From contig NC_080080.1 in the NCBI RefSeq assembly GCF_949987535.1, positions 61,168,668 through 61,232,667 of the forward strand: 64,000 nt of DNA, read 5' to 3'. The stretch is from Balaenoptera acutorostrata. Lineage: Eukaryota > Chordata > Mammalia > Artiodactyla > Balaenopteridae. The position numbers were made by a program, and so were the translations under genes. Positions 13,294 to 24,357 of this stretch are shown one piece after another. The notes under the pieces were generated by a model. It did no database searches and had not been told where the DNA came from. It saw nothing but the letters and a program-made list of their open reading frames with translations. Each line of letters starts with the position of its first letter. The first letter of the stretch is position 1.

Positions 13294-13585
13294 GGCTTCC
13301 CTGGTGGCGCAGTGGTTGAGAGTCTGCCTGCCAATGCAGGGGACACAGGTTCGAGCCCTGGTCTGGGAAGATCCCACGTGCCGCGGAGCGACTAAGCCCG
13401 TGAGCCACGATTGCTGAGCCTGCGCGTCTGGAGCCTGTGCTCCGCAACGGGAGAGGCCACGATAGTGAGAGGCCTGCGCACCGCGATGAAGAGTGGCCCC
13501 CACTTGCCGCAGCTGGAGAAAGCCCTCGCACAGAGACGGGGACCCAGCACAGCCATAGATAAATAAATAAATAAAATTAAAAAAA
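13294..13585 (+). mobile_element. CHR-type cetacean SINE, full length
   Basis: A complete SINE: tRNA-like head starting ggcttccctggtggcgcag, a body with CpG-rich blocks (ccgcggagcgactaagcccg, gcctgcgcgtctggagcctg), and a tail of AAAT units plus an A-run. It is flanked by a 17-base target duplication with one mismatch: aaaattatctattcttg at 13277-13293 and aaaattgtctattcttg at 13586-13602. Several CpGs are retained, which suggests a comparatively young insertion. It is inserted in otherwise unassigned DNA. Confidence 0.98.
13305..13358 (+). promoter_or_regulatory. Pol III internal promoter boxes of the 13.3-kb SINE
   Basis: The SINE head keeps an A-box-like tggcgcagtgg (13305-13315) and a B-box ggttcgagccc (13348-13358) that fits the tRNA consensus GGTTCGANNCC. 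Spacing is tRNA-like. The boxes are derived from the ancestral tRNA; transcription of this copy is not shown. Confidence 0.65.
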
Positions 13586-13602
13586 AAAATTGTCTATTCT
13601 TG

Positions 13603-15399
13603 TTCATTTCTTCTTGGTTTCCTACATATGCAGGCTCTCTCTGAGGCAAGAGATATAGTTAATATGCCAGATCTTAAATGAAAAATTATGATAAATAATG
13701 AAAGCCAAATCTGATAAATCAGGCAGAAATATAAAAACAGATAAAATAGCTGATAATTGTCTTCAGTAATTTTTTAAAATTCCAAATTGATCCAATTATT
13801 GTCTAAAATCCTCACTTCCTTTTTTCTATATTGATGATTAAATAGACATACAACCCTAGTTTCAAAAAAGACCTAATGGCAATTTTTCTCTAAGTCTATT
13901 TTTCTCTAATCTTATTTCATCACTAATTCCACTTCCCTGCCTTTACGTTTATAATCTTATTCTTCACTGGAAAGAAATTTGAACAAGCAAACACATTTTG
14001 GCAGAAAAAAAAAAAATCATCCAAAGCTGTTAGCCATAAATATTCTTATAGTGTCATACTCGTATAACTCATACTGAAATAATAGAACTTGAATTACGTG
14101 TGCTATTGTGTAGTGGGTACAATTCCTTTGCATGTGCACACATATACACACACCCATGCACAAAGTTTAAATACATTTTAACTGTGAGCTTAAGTTACCA
14201 TAAGTCTGGCTAGTCAAAGTTCATAGCATGACTCTATCTTTAGCCCATCCACTAGCATATAAGAGAGGAGTATGGAAACCATTCACCCACTGTGCAAAGA
14301 CTGGAAGTAAAGTTTCTGGAATTTATTGATGGAGTTTTACTATAAGCATGTTCAAATTGATTTCAAACATTGAGCATATAAGGACTTACATTTTAAACTG
14401 TTAAAACAAAATGTGGAAACTATAGACCTTCTTCCAGGATGTCACTAATTTTGAATGTGCATTTTTACTTTCAGGATAGTGTGGTGAGCAGGTGTTCAAG
14501 AGAGTGTTAATGCCTGTTTCAGGTGAAATACAGAACTTATGTCAATGGGCTAGTTCCACAAAGATCTAGTGAGCCTAATCTTGTGTCAGACTCTATACCA
14601 AGCAGTGGCAAAGTAGAGCTGGATAAGACACTTGTCCTCACAGTGTAGCTAGTTAAAAATATACACAAAGGACTAACAGTAATGCAGTGTGATAATTACC
14701 ATAAAATAAATATTTATAAAGCAGGGGTCCAGAAGAGGCAATGATTAATGGAAGGATTTTTCACATGTGTTTTAGACTAATAATTTCATTGATATAAAAT
14801 ACTAGTTTGATGAACACAGTTGCACACAATCTATAATAGATACTGAAAATGTGTTAATATGTGTTAATTCACTAATCATAAATTCTCATCAACATCATGT
14901 TTTACTCCAAACCCTCTAAAATTTAGCCTTGAATAAGAAGTTTCCAGGTTGTTCAGAAAATATAGACATATCCCCATTAAACATCATGCTTTGGAAAGAA
15001 TATTTTGAAACACATGGAAGAATATATCTTTTGGTGAAAAATTTAAGCCTAGGATAAAATTTGTTCAGCACTGCTTACTGGTATGAAACCATGAAAATAA
15101 TGTTTAATGTTAACTTGGTATATTTTGCCATATAAAAATAATGAATGGGCTGTGAAAAAAACAAAAACAAAAATGTTTAGTCTAGGTGACAGGGACTCTA
15201 GTCCAAGATTAAGTCAGTTTTTGATGTGTATAGGCATTCAAAGCTCCAAACATAACTCAACTGGAGCTTTCAGAGAACAAGTTAGCAACATAATCCCAAG
15301 ATTTGGGTTGCTTAGTCTATAAATGAATCCTGTCCCTTTCCCACCCAAAGTCTAAGATTTTTCTTGGGACAATGTTATTGTCTCCCGTCAAATGATGAT

Positions 15400-15404
<5 letters not shown>
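13603..15404. other. Unassigned DNA with one possible L2 fragment
   Basis: Mostly unplaced AT-rich sequence. At 14570-14760 the order 'actctataccaagcagtggcaaag', 'aagacacttgtcctcacagtgtagctag', 'agtgtgataattacc' and 'gaagaggcaatgattaatggaagga' resembles an antisense L2 3' region, but too weakly for a separate call. A short run of CA-type units lies at 14140-14160. Confidence 0.4.

Positions 15405-15448
<44 letters not shown>
15405..15448. repeat. (GATA)n microsatellite
   Basis: About eleven tetranucleotide units, uninterrupted from 15405. This is a standard polymorphic class in mammals. A second GATA tract lies at 63196-63236. Confidence 0.97.
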
Positions 15449-15449
<1 letters not shown>

Positions 15450-18231
15450 AGTTGAATGAATAATGGTCATACAAAGTTTTCTGAAGATTAATTGCGAGAT
15501 GAGAGACTATTCCATCCATGAAACTGATTTGTTTATATAAATGATACAGTATGTAAAATGTTATCTTTCTTGTAATTACTAATTACTACAATATTTTGAA
15601 AATATGTTCAAAAGCTACATGATGGGTTTCTCTTTTTAGAAATATGTGTGACAGGACAGATGATATTAATCAACGGCCTCAAGCTGGTCCAAGGGCTGAA
15701 ATTCCTCACTTATTCCTGGAGTTGGTGGTTTGTGGAATGGGGTGTGTGTGTTTGTGAATGTATGTAGGCCTTATTGAGACCCTAATTTTGTAACCACAAA
15801 CTCACTCACCCAGAATCAAAGAGTGATATTTCAAATACAGTAATTTATTTTACATAGTCCATTAATTACATTCGTTTTCTGCATATATCCAGATGTGCAC
15901 ATAAACATTCATTGGAGACTATAGTATGTTTCTGCTCTAAAATAGTTCACAGCACAGCATATAGCCATCCATTCTCCCTGGGGATAGGTGATCTGACATC
16001 AATTTAAATAGATGCGGGCTGAAATTTTAGGTTTGGTTTAAAACTTGAGCTTTCACAATCTTAGCCTTACACTGGACCTGAGTTCACTCTTCCTGTGGAG
16101 TTTTTAATGGCATCTCAATCTCCTAAACAGTGTGCAGTACATTCTGTTTTTCGCATTACAATTTCTAATGTGTCCTTGAAATACCTGGGGTGCTGCGGAT
16201 TGTTCAACCACAATGCACAAGTCTTGTATTATGTAGCTGGAAGAATACTTAGAAGCTCTGGTAATAAAAATGACAATAAATGATTCTTAACAATTTATTT
16301 TAATTTAAAATAATATATCTGAAATGTTCTGACATGAGTATATTCAAATGCCTGTATGCAATGTGATTTCAAATCTTTTAAGATTCTCCTTTCCCTATGG
16401 TTTTATCTCATCTGAGAGGCATAGAAACCAATCCTGTACAGGATAAGCAATTATGACTTTTAGAAGGTGTTATTCTTTGAGTCTTAGTTCTCTCCCCCTT
16501 TGTGTTAGACTCTTTATTGGTGGCTGCTTTTTAGCTCTAAAGAGTGATAGCTAACAAAGGTTCTCATAAATCTAGCATCTGTTCTTTAATTTGCCTTTGT
16601 AGAAATATAATATTTTCTCTATAGAGACATCACACTTCTTATTTGGGAGAACATATTTATTAAGTACAAAAGTATTTTAACATTATTCCTAAGAACTGAT
16701 TTTAAAACAACAAAAGCTGTATAGACTTGCCAGTTGGTCTTTAGCTCAAAACTATTAGCTTTCCTATTACAACACATGAATAAATAGAAGATAAAATTTT
16801 GACCAAGTATGAATTCATTTGAAATAGATAGATTGCGAGTTTCAACTTTTTGTGATTCCCATTTGGCTACATAATGCTAAAATGCAGCTTCTTAGAACAG
16901 GGGGAGATGGGGACTTATTAAAAATAATATCACAAACTTTCTTGGACATGAGATGAATTTCATGAACAACCTTATGACAAGTTAAGTGCAAATGAATCAG
17001 AACATATGGATTAAATTTCCCTTGAAGTATACATGATTTTGTAAATTATGAGAAAAAAAGGGAATGGGAAAATGCAGTTTTAACTTTGCCAAACCCAAGA
17101 CATTTGAACAATTGTTCAGGAGAGTATGCCAAACCCGTATTTTCCTCCTTTAAATCCACCTAATATATGAAGAAACACTTTCAACTTATATACCAGTTCC
17201 TTCTCAGGAACTCAGTACTTTTTCAATTTCCTCATGTCTTCCTCATAGTAGCCTTGTAAACAAAATTTTAGATATAACATTGCAATTTTTACTTTACATG
17301 TGTGATCATGGTGAAAAAAGTTGAAAAATTATGTGCTTTGTAAATAAGGAAGAACTAAGTGTTAGAACTTAAATTAAGTGGAAGCCAATGAATTCCACAT
17401 TTACCAAACTCTATTTTATAAAAAACATAATCCTCAGCGACATCATGAGAAATAAGTACCGTGGACTGATATTATGAATTGATTACAGAAGTTTCTAACT
17501 ATACTGAAGGCAACACCATTTCTATTAATACAATTTTACACTCAATATCTAACAGAAAATTTTTGGTCATCTCCAGATTTATTTTTGTAATGACTTTATA
17601 AAGAAGATGTGTTCATTTTTTAAAAAATTAGATTCCAGATAAACCATAAGAAAAAAATTCAGAAATAGCATCTACAGCAACATTTTGAGGTATAATCTTC
17701 CACGCTTTTTCCTAAATATAATTATATATAAATACTATTTATAACACATATGCCATAATATACATCACATATTGTTTATTCTAATTCATGTTAGACATAT
17801 ATAGTGTATATAGATGCTATATATATATACACATATAGATTTTATGCATAGATTTTGTAATTGTCTTAAAATTTGACCATACTACATAACTTATTTTCTA
17901 ATCTGAAATTCCCTCTCAATTTATTGTACTTTCCTTCTTTTAATATATCTATATGTCAATAACATAATTTAGATATCATCATTATCTGGTCCACACTGGT
18001 TAGACACATTTATGGTTTTAATTTTGTCTATATTATTAAAAATGGGTATAAGCAAATCTTGAAGTTCTTACTTACAGAGCTTGTAAACTTCTAAATGACC
18101 ACACTGCTTCTTGTCACACAAATTTCAGTTCAGTATTCCTGTAGACCCCACGGGAGTAGCAAAATTACCTCTCTGATTCACTGCTAGCTTCCCCAGGCTT
18201 ACAAGAGTGCAGTACATAAGAGAGACTCAAT
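15449..18231. other. Unassigned AT-rich DNA
   Basis: No gene or repeat family was recognised with confidence. The part at 17690-18130 is strongly AT-rich with many TATA-type runs (17800-17830) and has the look of an ancient L1 3' UTR, but no diagnostic segment was found. Confidence 0.45.
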
Positions 18232-18257
18232 GCATGAATGAATGAATGAATGAATGA
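18232..18257. repeat. (AATG)n microsatellite
   Basis: Six to seven units of ATGA/AATG, uninterrupted except at the edges. Confidence 0.9.
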
Positions 18258-18969
18258 GTATTCCTGTCCTAGAGTCCCCTAAACACTGTGCTCTCTTTGA
18301 GTATCGATCACTCTGATCTCCTCCACACTTTCCGGTCTCTATCAGCATAGGGCACAAACCTACTCCTTCTTCCCTTATTTATTTCAATCTAGATAACAGT
18401 TCTACCAACAATATCTTTCTTTTAGTTCTGTGGTCAATTTATTTGATATGGTTTTTGCAATGAACATGCATTTTTCATTAGAGAAGTCAACCTAAAGATA
18501 GAAACTTTATTTGTCTGAAGTACTAAGTAGGAGGATTTATATTAACTTGGAAACTAGAGACACGAATTGGCTGAAGCCAGTAAAAGAAACAGAGAAGAGA
18601 TATGCTCATAGGGTAAAATGTGGATTCCTTTACATCTACTGTTACCCCCCTGAGAGTCATAAATATATATTGCTTTCAGTCTCTCCCCAGCTACACCATC
18701 TCTGGCATCATTTGCACTGGGTGACTCAAATACTTGAGATTTTGTACTCTACCCCCTTTCTCAGCAGAAGCAGCCAAATTTCTTCTAAACCAATCACTTT
18801 CTTACTGCTCAAATTAACCTCTATATGAGGCAACAATACCAAATGTTTTCTTTTTTTTTTCTGCCAATGGATTTTAAATAAGTACAGGTTTAGCTTTGTA
18901 CACACTGCAATTATTATACATCATGAATTTACTTAAAACTAAAAGAATTTATCAGAACATTCAGTCAAT

Positions 18970-19480
18970 GTAATTACCATAAGCAATTGCCATGTACCCA
19001 GCATTGTGTGTTATTATTAATATTTCTACAAATGATGATTAAATGCTTTTCATGTATTAGGCACCAAGTTAAATTTAGCCCTATATCAGATGTGGCCAAT
19101 GACGTCAAGTTACTTACAGCTAGTAAAAGAAAAAAAAAGAAACAGAAAGAACAAGTGACTGTGTGATAAGTGAAATGACAGAAAGCCTGGGAATTTATGG
19201 GAGCAAATAGGAAAACACTTGACTGTGTTTAGACAGAAGGGCAAGGAAAACTGCATATAAGAGCTAAAGTTAGAAATTAGGATAGGAAGGAAAAGACTAA
19301 TTTTAAAAATATTTAGAATACAGAATTACTAGAACCTGGTGAGCAATTTGATGTTGGTAGGGATGGAAGAAGAATTGTTGCATTTCTTTGTGACTCCAGG
19401 CTTGGGTGAAAAAGCACATGTCAGAAAAACAAAAGATGTGTTAGAGAACCTCCTGCAGACAAAAAGTTGAGCAAGGGGAG
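18970..19480 (-). mobile_element. LINE L2 fragment
   Basis: Antisense L2 pattern: after a decayed 3' part, 'aatacagaattactagaacctggtgagcaatttgatgt' (19318-19355) followed by 'gtgactccaggcttgggtg' (19391-19409). This mirrors the antisense RT-region stretch 'acaggatttgctgatggattggatgtggg...gatgactccaaggttttggc'. A second, better copy of the same consensus region lies at 20.0-21.0 kb, so the two are probably separate insertions or a rearranged one. Confidence 0.55.
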
Positions 19481-19791
19481 TAGATAGATGGAGAGTTATA
19501 TAAGCTAGATTACATAAATATATATAAACTTATATATGCATATAAATATATATTTATATATCACAGCTATGTATCATATATGTATTTGTGGATATGCATT
19601 TAAAAATAGAATCATGTTCTGTATACTATTTTGTGGCCTCCTTTTTTAGTTATTGTTAACATATCATGAACCTATTTTCCTTAGTTCATATAGATCTGTA
19701 ACATTATATCCAGTACGGATATAAAAGTCCATTGGATGGGAAAAAAAAATGTCCATCAATGGGACATTGGGCAAATAAGTTCTAGTGTATC
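19481..19791. other. AT-rich spacer, possibly ancient L1 pieces
   Basis: A TATA-rich tract (19500-19565) is followed by text that recalls L1 3' sequence. The part to 19739 reads like antisense, and 19750-19790 (tgtccatcaatgggacattgggcaaataag) like sense, so an inverted L1 junction is possible. Both matches are weak. Confidence 0.3.
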
Positions 19792-19799
19792 CTCTAAAG

Positions 19800-19999
19800 C
19801 GTGGATCCCTGAACCCCAGGACACAGACCAAAACTGCAGGAGGTAAGCAGTGGTCAAGTGAGTGAAGCTTCATCTGTCGCTCCCCATTGCTCCCCATTGC
19901 TCGCATTACCGCCTGAACCATCCCCCCCCATCCCACCCCCATGGAAAAACTGTCTTCCATAAAACCGGTCCCTGGCACCAAAAATGATGGGGACTGCTG
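19800..19999. mobile_element. Small hAT DNA transposon with 8-bp target duplication
   Basis: A 200-bp nonautonomous element. The right half matches a known eutherian hAT family (Arthur/Tip100-like) closely: gcattaccgcctgaaccatc, a C-run, ccatggaaaaactgtcttcc, aaaccggtccctggcacc and gatggggactgctg. The left half, ggatccctgaaccccagg then actgcaggaggtaagc, is the opposite end with an internal deletion. It is flanked by an exact 8-base direct repeat, ctctaaag at 19792-19799 and 20000-20007, the length hAT transposases produce. No transposase is encoded. Confidence 0.8.
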
Positions 20000-20007
20000 C
20001 TCTAAAG

Positions 20008-20985
20008 TCCTGTAAACAACAAATTATGTGATCAGCATTTTGTATTAGAAAGATTTCTCTAGCAAAGTATTTTGGAGGAGCCACCTAGACACCATAGAGA
20101 ATGTCAATTATGAGTAGAACTTGCAAGTATCAACTACAGAGAAAAGGTGAATTGTATTTTAAAGATATTAATATGCACAATCAGATGGATTTCATGACTA
20201 ATAACATATTAATTAGAGAAGTAAAAATAAGCAAAAAAAGAGAAATTGAGGAGTTTGGCTTGATGACAAGGAAAAAAAAAGATATAACTTACCTGGATAG
20301 AGAACACTGAAAGAGGTCTCCCTGTGGGAAATGAGCCAGAGATGCTGAGTCCAGTTTTCAGTTTTACATTTGAAGAACCTGTTAGACATTCCAAAGGATG
20401 TGCCTATAATTCAAAAGAAGAAATTAGGTTGGGATCGTAACTATTGGTGTCTTCTGTAGAGGGGTCATCATTATAGTTTTTGGTATAGATAAAATTATTC
20501 AGGAATAGTGTGCAGACCGAGAAGAGTTGAGAGTAGAAAGCTAAGCAGTGAGAAGGAGGGCCCAGTGAGGCAGGGGTAGAGGAGAGAGAGCCCTAAGAGG
20601 TTTGTCATGGCAGAAGATGGAGGCAGATGTTGTTTTGAGATCAATAAAAATAAGTATCAAAATGTCTTCAACAGTTTTGACAAATAGTAAGATACCAAAT
20701 TATTTTCATAAAAGCAGTTCTAGTCAATATAGAGGGAAAGAATCCAGATTATGATTGACTGAGAAGTAAATGAACTTGAGGAAGTAGAGTCAAGGAAGAT
20801 CAAACATTTTCACGGACATTGACATAAAGGGAAAGAGAATAACAGAGTGGGATTCCAGGAGTCAGAAGAATCTGTGTGTGTGTTTTGTGTACCCACACAT
20901 CACCCCTGTGTAAATGCATGAGTGAGAAGTCTGGAAGAACTTTAATATTTGTGAACTGCAAGGATGCCACTAATGAGAGACTGAC
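20008..20985 (-). mobile_element. LINE L2 fragment, reverse-transcriptase region
   Basis: About 1 kb in antisense follows the L2 ORF2 consensus in order. It starts at gtgatcagcattttgtattagaaagatt (20028), passes the RT-region stretch cagttttcagttttacatttgaagaacctgttagacattcc (20353-20393), then 'ggggtcatcattatag' (20461), 'gagaagagttgaga' (20519) and 'gttgacaaatag'-type text further on. It is heavily diverged with many stops and indels, so no protein is encoded. L2 was active before the eutherian radiation. Its right-hand limit is approximate. Confidence 0.72.
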
Positions 20986-22360
20986 ATATATAGAAAAGGA
21001 AAAATAAATAAGGAAAAAAGGTATGGGATTCAAAGCATTGGTCAAGAGATTACTCCTTGAAAGAATACATTCTTCTGTTAAGATGGGAAAGAAGAAGAAA
21101 CTTATGTACAAAGGAGGTGAAAAAAAGTTCATGGTTGGCTGTTTCTAAGGCAATACATAAACAAATGTAATGGAACAGATTGCCAATAAAATGAAATATC
21201 AAATACAATGGAGTTAGTTTGAAAGGATCTCAGTTTATTCCTGGAACCCCAGTTTATTCTATTCCACATTCATGAAGATATGTGGAAATGGTTAGCAAAT
21301 GGAGATCAAAAGGACTTCAGAATGATAATAAAACTATATTGGGGCATTGTGAAGGATAACACAGCTAGGTATCAGAGAGTTCTACCCTCACTTTAGCAAA
21401 TAAATATTTCCACATCTGCCAGTTTATCCTTCTCTCAAGTCTCGAGAACTAAGCACTCTTGCCTCCTTCATAAAACTAAAACCTCCTCTGTTCTCAAACC
21501 TCAAGCCTTGTTTTTGCATTAAAGACCTTACACTGACATTATGTTTCACTCTTTTTAATGTCTTTTTTTTTTTACATTCCCTGTTTTAAATAAAACTACT
21601 TGACTCTAGTTCTACAAATTCTCAACTTGCTCCTGCTTCCCAGACTCTTGAACCCTGAAATTTACACTTAGTGAGTGACTTGTTCAACATTCATCTCTCT
21701 TAATACCAGCTATCTTGTTCTTATCCGTATATCTACATGAGAACTGATCCCTGAGAGATTGCCTGTAACTTGTTGACAAAGTGACTTTCTCTCATTTTTA
21801 TTCTCCATCACTTCTCTGAAACACTTAAACTTCTGGATATCCCTTAATACCCTCTATACAAGCATTGCTTTTAATTTCTCTTCCGTAGGATAAATTTTAA
21901 ATTTGCAGTGTTATTTTCTGTGTTCCCCAACAACTACAGTTTTAGAATAAAATTGAAACTTATACACTTATTGGGGAAATTTTGAAAATTATAATAGTGT
22001 TTTATATATTTGAAATCTTTAATGGCATAACATTAAATAATGCAGTTAAATTATACATTAAATTATTCAGTCTTTTAAAAATGAATATGTCTCAACAATC
22101 TGGGACTGATCTAGAAAATCCTAGAAGTTTTCAAAGACAAAACAGTAATGCCATTTATGATATGTTTTAGGCTGAAATAGGATAAATTCTATTGGAGGAT
22201 AACAACCTTAATTCACAATATTAATAAGTCAAGTTGATAAAAATAACTACAAGCATCTCTCTGATTCCTTAACAAAATATTGTTAAAATACAAAAAAGTC
22301 CCAAAAAATCCCAGTAAAAAGTGGTCTTCATAATATACTTTGCCAAAGGTAAAAATGTAA
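20986..22360. other. Unassigned DNA
   Basis: No gene was recognised. The pyrimidine-rich part 21420-21860 (cctcc, ctctgttctc, cttctctgaaac) looks like a very old sense-strand L2 piece, but no stretch was long enough to call. The frame at 20800-21132 (-, 110 codons) lies across the L2 edge and is not a gene. Confidence 0.4.
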
Positions 22361-22361
22361 G

Positions 22362-22735
22362 AATAATTTTTAGGGGGGGGAGTAAAATTGCTTTACAATG
22401 TTGTGTTAGTTTCTGCTGTACAATGAAGTGAATCAGTTATATGTATACCTATATCCCCTCCCTTTTGGACCTCCCTCCCACCCACCCCCCCACCATCCTA
22501 CCCATCTAGGTCATCACAGAGCACTGAGCTGAGCTTCCTGTGCTTTATAGCATGTTCCCGCTAGCTATCTATTTTACACATGGTAGTGAATTTATGTCAA
22601 ACCTAATCTCCCAATTTGTCCCACCCTCCCCTCCCCTCCCTGTATCCACATGTCTATTCTCTACATCTACGTCTCTATTCCTGACCTACAAATAGTTCAT
22701 CTGTACCATTTTTCTAGATTCCACATATATGCATT
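22362..22735 (-). mobile_element. L1 3'-UTR end, artiodactyl/cetacean type
   Basis: Antisense L1 3' end. The reverse complement finishes with the diagnostic 'aaagcaattttact' before a short A/C tail. On the + strand one reads aaaattgctttacaatgttg, gtttctgctgtacaatgaag, tgaatcagttatatgtatac, a C-rich block (22456-22495), gtcatcacagagcactgag and ctatctattttacacatgg. The same ends are seen in sense at 41.9 and 61.95 kb. It covers about 370 bp of UTR, lacks ORF2 and is more diverged than those copies. No clean target duplication. Confidence 0.87.
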
Positions 22736-22814
22736 AATAAAGTCCCATAAATATTTGCTTTTGGTCTTAGAAATGTTTCCATTTTCTGCTTTAACCATCA
22801 ACTCTGCAGTCTCG

Positions 22815-23230
22815 GTTTATGAAAGGCATAGTGGTAAGTGCTGGGAATGTGAAAGTGGACAAAAATGGCACAGTCCCCTGCCATCGTGGAGCAAAGAGAC
22901 TGGTGAGGGAGGTAGTTGCTATTAAATCTTTAAATAAATAACAATAAATTTACTGCTGAAATAAGACTCCAAAAGGAAGTTCATGAATCTGTAATATTAG
23001 AAGACAAAAGCAGATTTCCTTGAGGAAGTGATGTTTGGACTGAGACTTGAACGAGGACTAGGATGAGATATAGGTGTGGGAAATAGGATGGGAAGACAGG
23101 AAAAGATCTTATGCAAAGGTAATAGAATAGGAGACATTAGGGCTTGTGTAAAGAACTGAAAGTCTATTTGCAATCGAGCTAAAAGGGGGAACTGCGTGAG
23201 GTGAAGGTGCTAGAGAGGTAGATAGATATC
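22815..23230 (-). mobile_element. LINE L2 3' fragment
   Basis: Antisense L2 3' part: gtaagtgctgggaatgtgaa (22834), cagtcccctgccatcgtggagc (22872), 'ttccttgaggaagtgatgtttggactgag' (23016-23044), 'cttgaacgaggactagg' (23047) and 'gaaaagatcttatgcaaaggt' (23099). This is the usual consensus order. The middle (22935-23010) is decayed. No coding remains. Confidence 0.7.
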
Positions 23231-23958
23231 TTGTTCAGCAGTACATTCTAAAGCATCACAGCTATGTCTAACACAGAGAGGATGCTAGATAAATATATGA
23301 GGAGTTAATAAATAGATTATTTTTATCATGTTGAAAAGATACCACTTCGGGAACTAAACAGGAGAAGAAACAATTCCCCATGATTTCTAACAAGATTGGC
23401 ATTTAAGAGATATTTGAGCCTGCAGTGAAAACAGAAAGAGAACAGCTACACGTTTAAATTAAGGCATGCCAAGAGCAAAGGAGCTTCACCACTATGCAGA
23501 ATCCAAGGACCAAGAAACAAAGATGAAATTTACTCCTTTTAGGTTTGCACACAAACCAAAGGGAATAGTCATGATAGAGATGTTGCCAGATTCTAGGATC
23601 CAGCATTATTCATTTAACTCCATAGTGCTTATTTACTGGCCAGTAATGCAAGCAAATACTATGTTCCTAATTAAATACCTTAACATCAATATTTCTGAAG
23701 CCTTTGCCTTCAAATTTCCTTTACAAATTACTCTTTATTTCAGATGCCTCTATATTACCACACGTTTCTAGAATGTAACTAGACATTTAGTTTTCTAAAA
23801 CTGATACTTTTAACTGAAAACCAAATTTTAGGACTGTATAACATTCACTTCCTTCCATGAGTGCCTTCTGAAACTTTCTTGGTAGTCTAGGGCAAGACCT
23901 TTGATATCAAGAGCTATTGACCGACCTGTAGCACAGAGGAATTTTAGGTCAGTGAAAT
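23231..23958. other. Unassigned DNA
   Basis: No gene or named repeat. A 101-codon frame at 23466-23771 (+) shows no domain and no supporting context; treated as chance. Confidence 0.45.
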
Positions 23959-23959
23959 T

Positions 23960-24243
23960 CTTCTGTGTGATACTCTAAAGATGGATACAAGTCATTATAC
24001 ATTTGTCCAAACCCATAGAATGTACAAAACTAAGAGTGAACCTTAAGGTAAACTATGGATTTGGGGTGATCAATATGTTGCAATATAGGTTCATGAATTG
24101 TAACAAATGTTCCACTCTGGTGGCTTGTTGATGATAGGGGAGGCTATGAATGTGTGGAAGCTGGGAGTCTATGTACTTTGTAGTTTCTGCTCAACACTGC
24201 TGTGAACCTAAAACTGCACTAAACAAAATAAAGTTTGTAAAAA
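23960..24243 (+). mobile_element. Ancient L1 (L1MA-type) 3' end
   Basis: The string of segments gatacaagtcattatacatttgtccaaacccatagaatgtacaa (23983-24027), 'agagtgaacc', 'ccactctggtggcttgttgatgatagggg' (24111-24139) and tgtgaacctaaaactgcact (24202-24221), then 'ataaagt', is the recognisable 3' UTR end of eutherian L1MA/L1MB elements in sense. Downstream A-rich text (24238-24250) is a plausible tail. Confidence 0.75.
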
Positions 24244-24335
24244 CAAAAATAGAAGCAAAGTGAACTAGAATAGCCATGTTAAAACTTGGCAAAATAGACT
24301 AAAAACCCAAAGAATAAAGAAAGAGTAAAGACACC

Positions 24336-24357
24336 AAAAAAAAAAAAAAAAAAAAAA
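24336..24357 (+). repeat. Poly-A tract
   Basis: A 22-base A-run following a 90-base A-rich stretch. It could be a retroposon tail, but no recognisable body lies directly upstream. Confidence 0.85.

Noticed and set aside
13294..13365. Possible tRNA gene
   Set aside because: The head is tRNA-derived with A and B boxes, but it lacks a full cloverleaf and is joined to a SINE body, tail and target duplication.
13154..13649. Overlapping minus-strand frames of 72 to 125 codons
   Set aside because: They are antisense translations of the 13.3-kb SINE.
15405..15448. CRISPR-like direct repeats
   Set aside because: Simple tetranucleotide microsatellite in a mammalian genome, with no spacers.
19640..19790. 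Inverted L1 pieces, possibly from twin priming
   Set aside because: Both halves resemble L1 3' sequence only weakly. I could not align them well enough to claim an inversion.
20800..21132. 110-codon minus-strand frame
   Set aside because: It starts within the L2 fragment and runs into unassigned DNA. No domain is seen, and the composition is T-rich.
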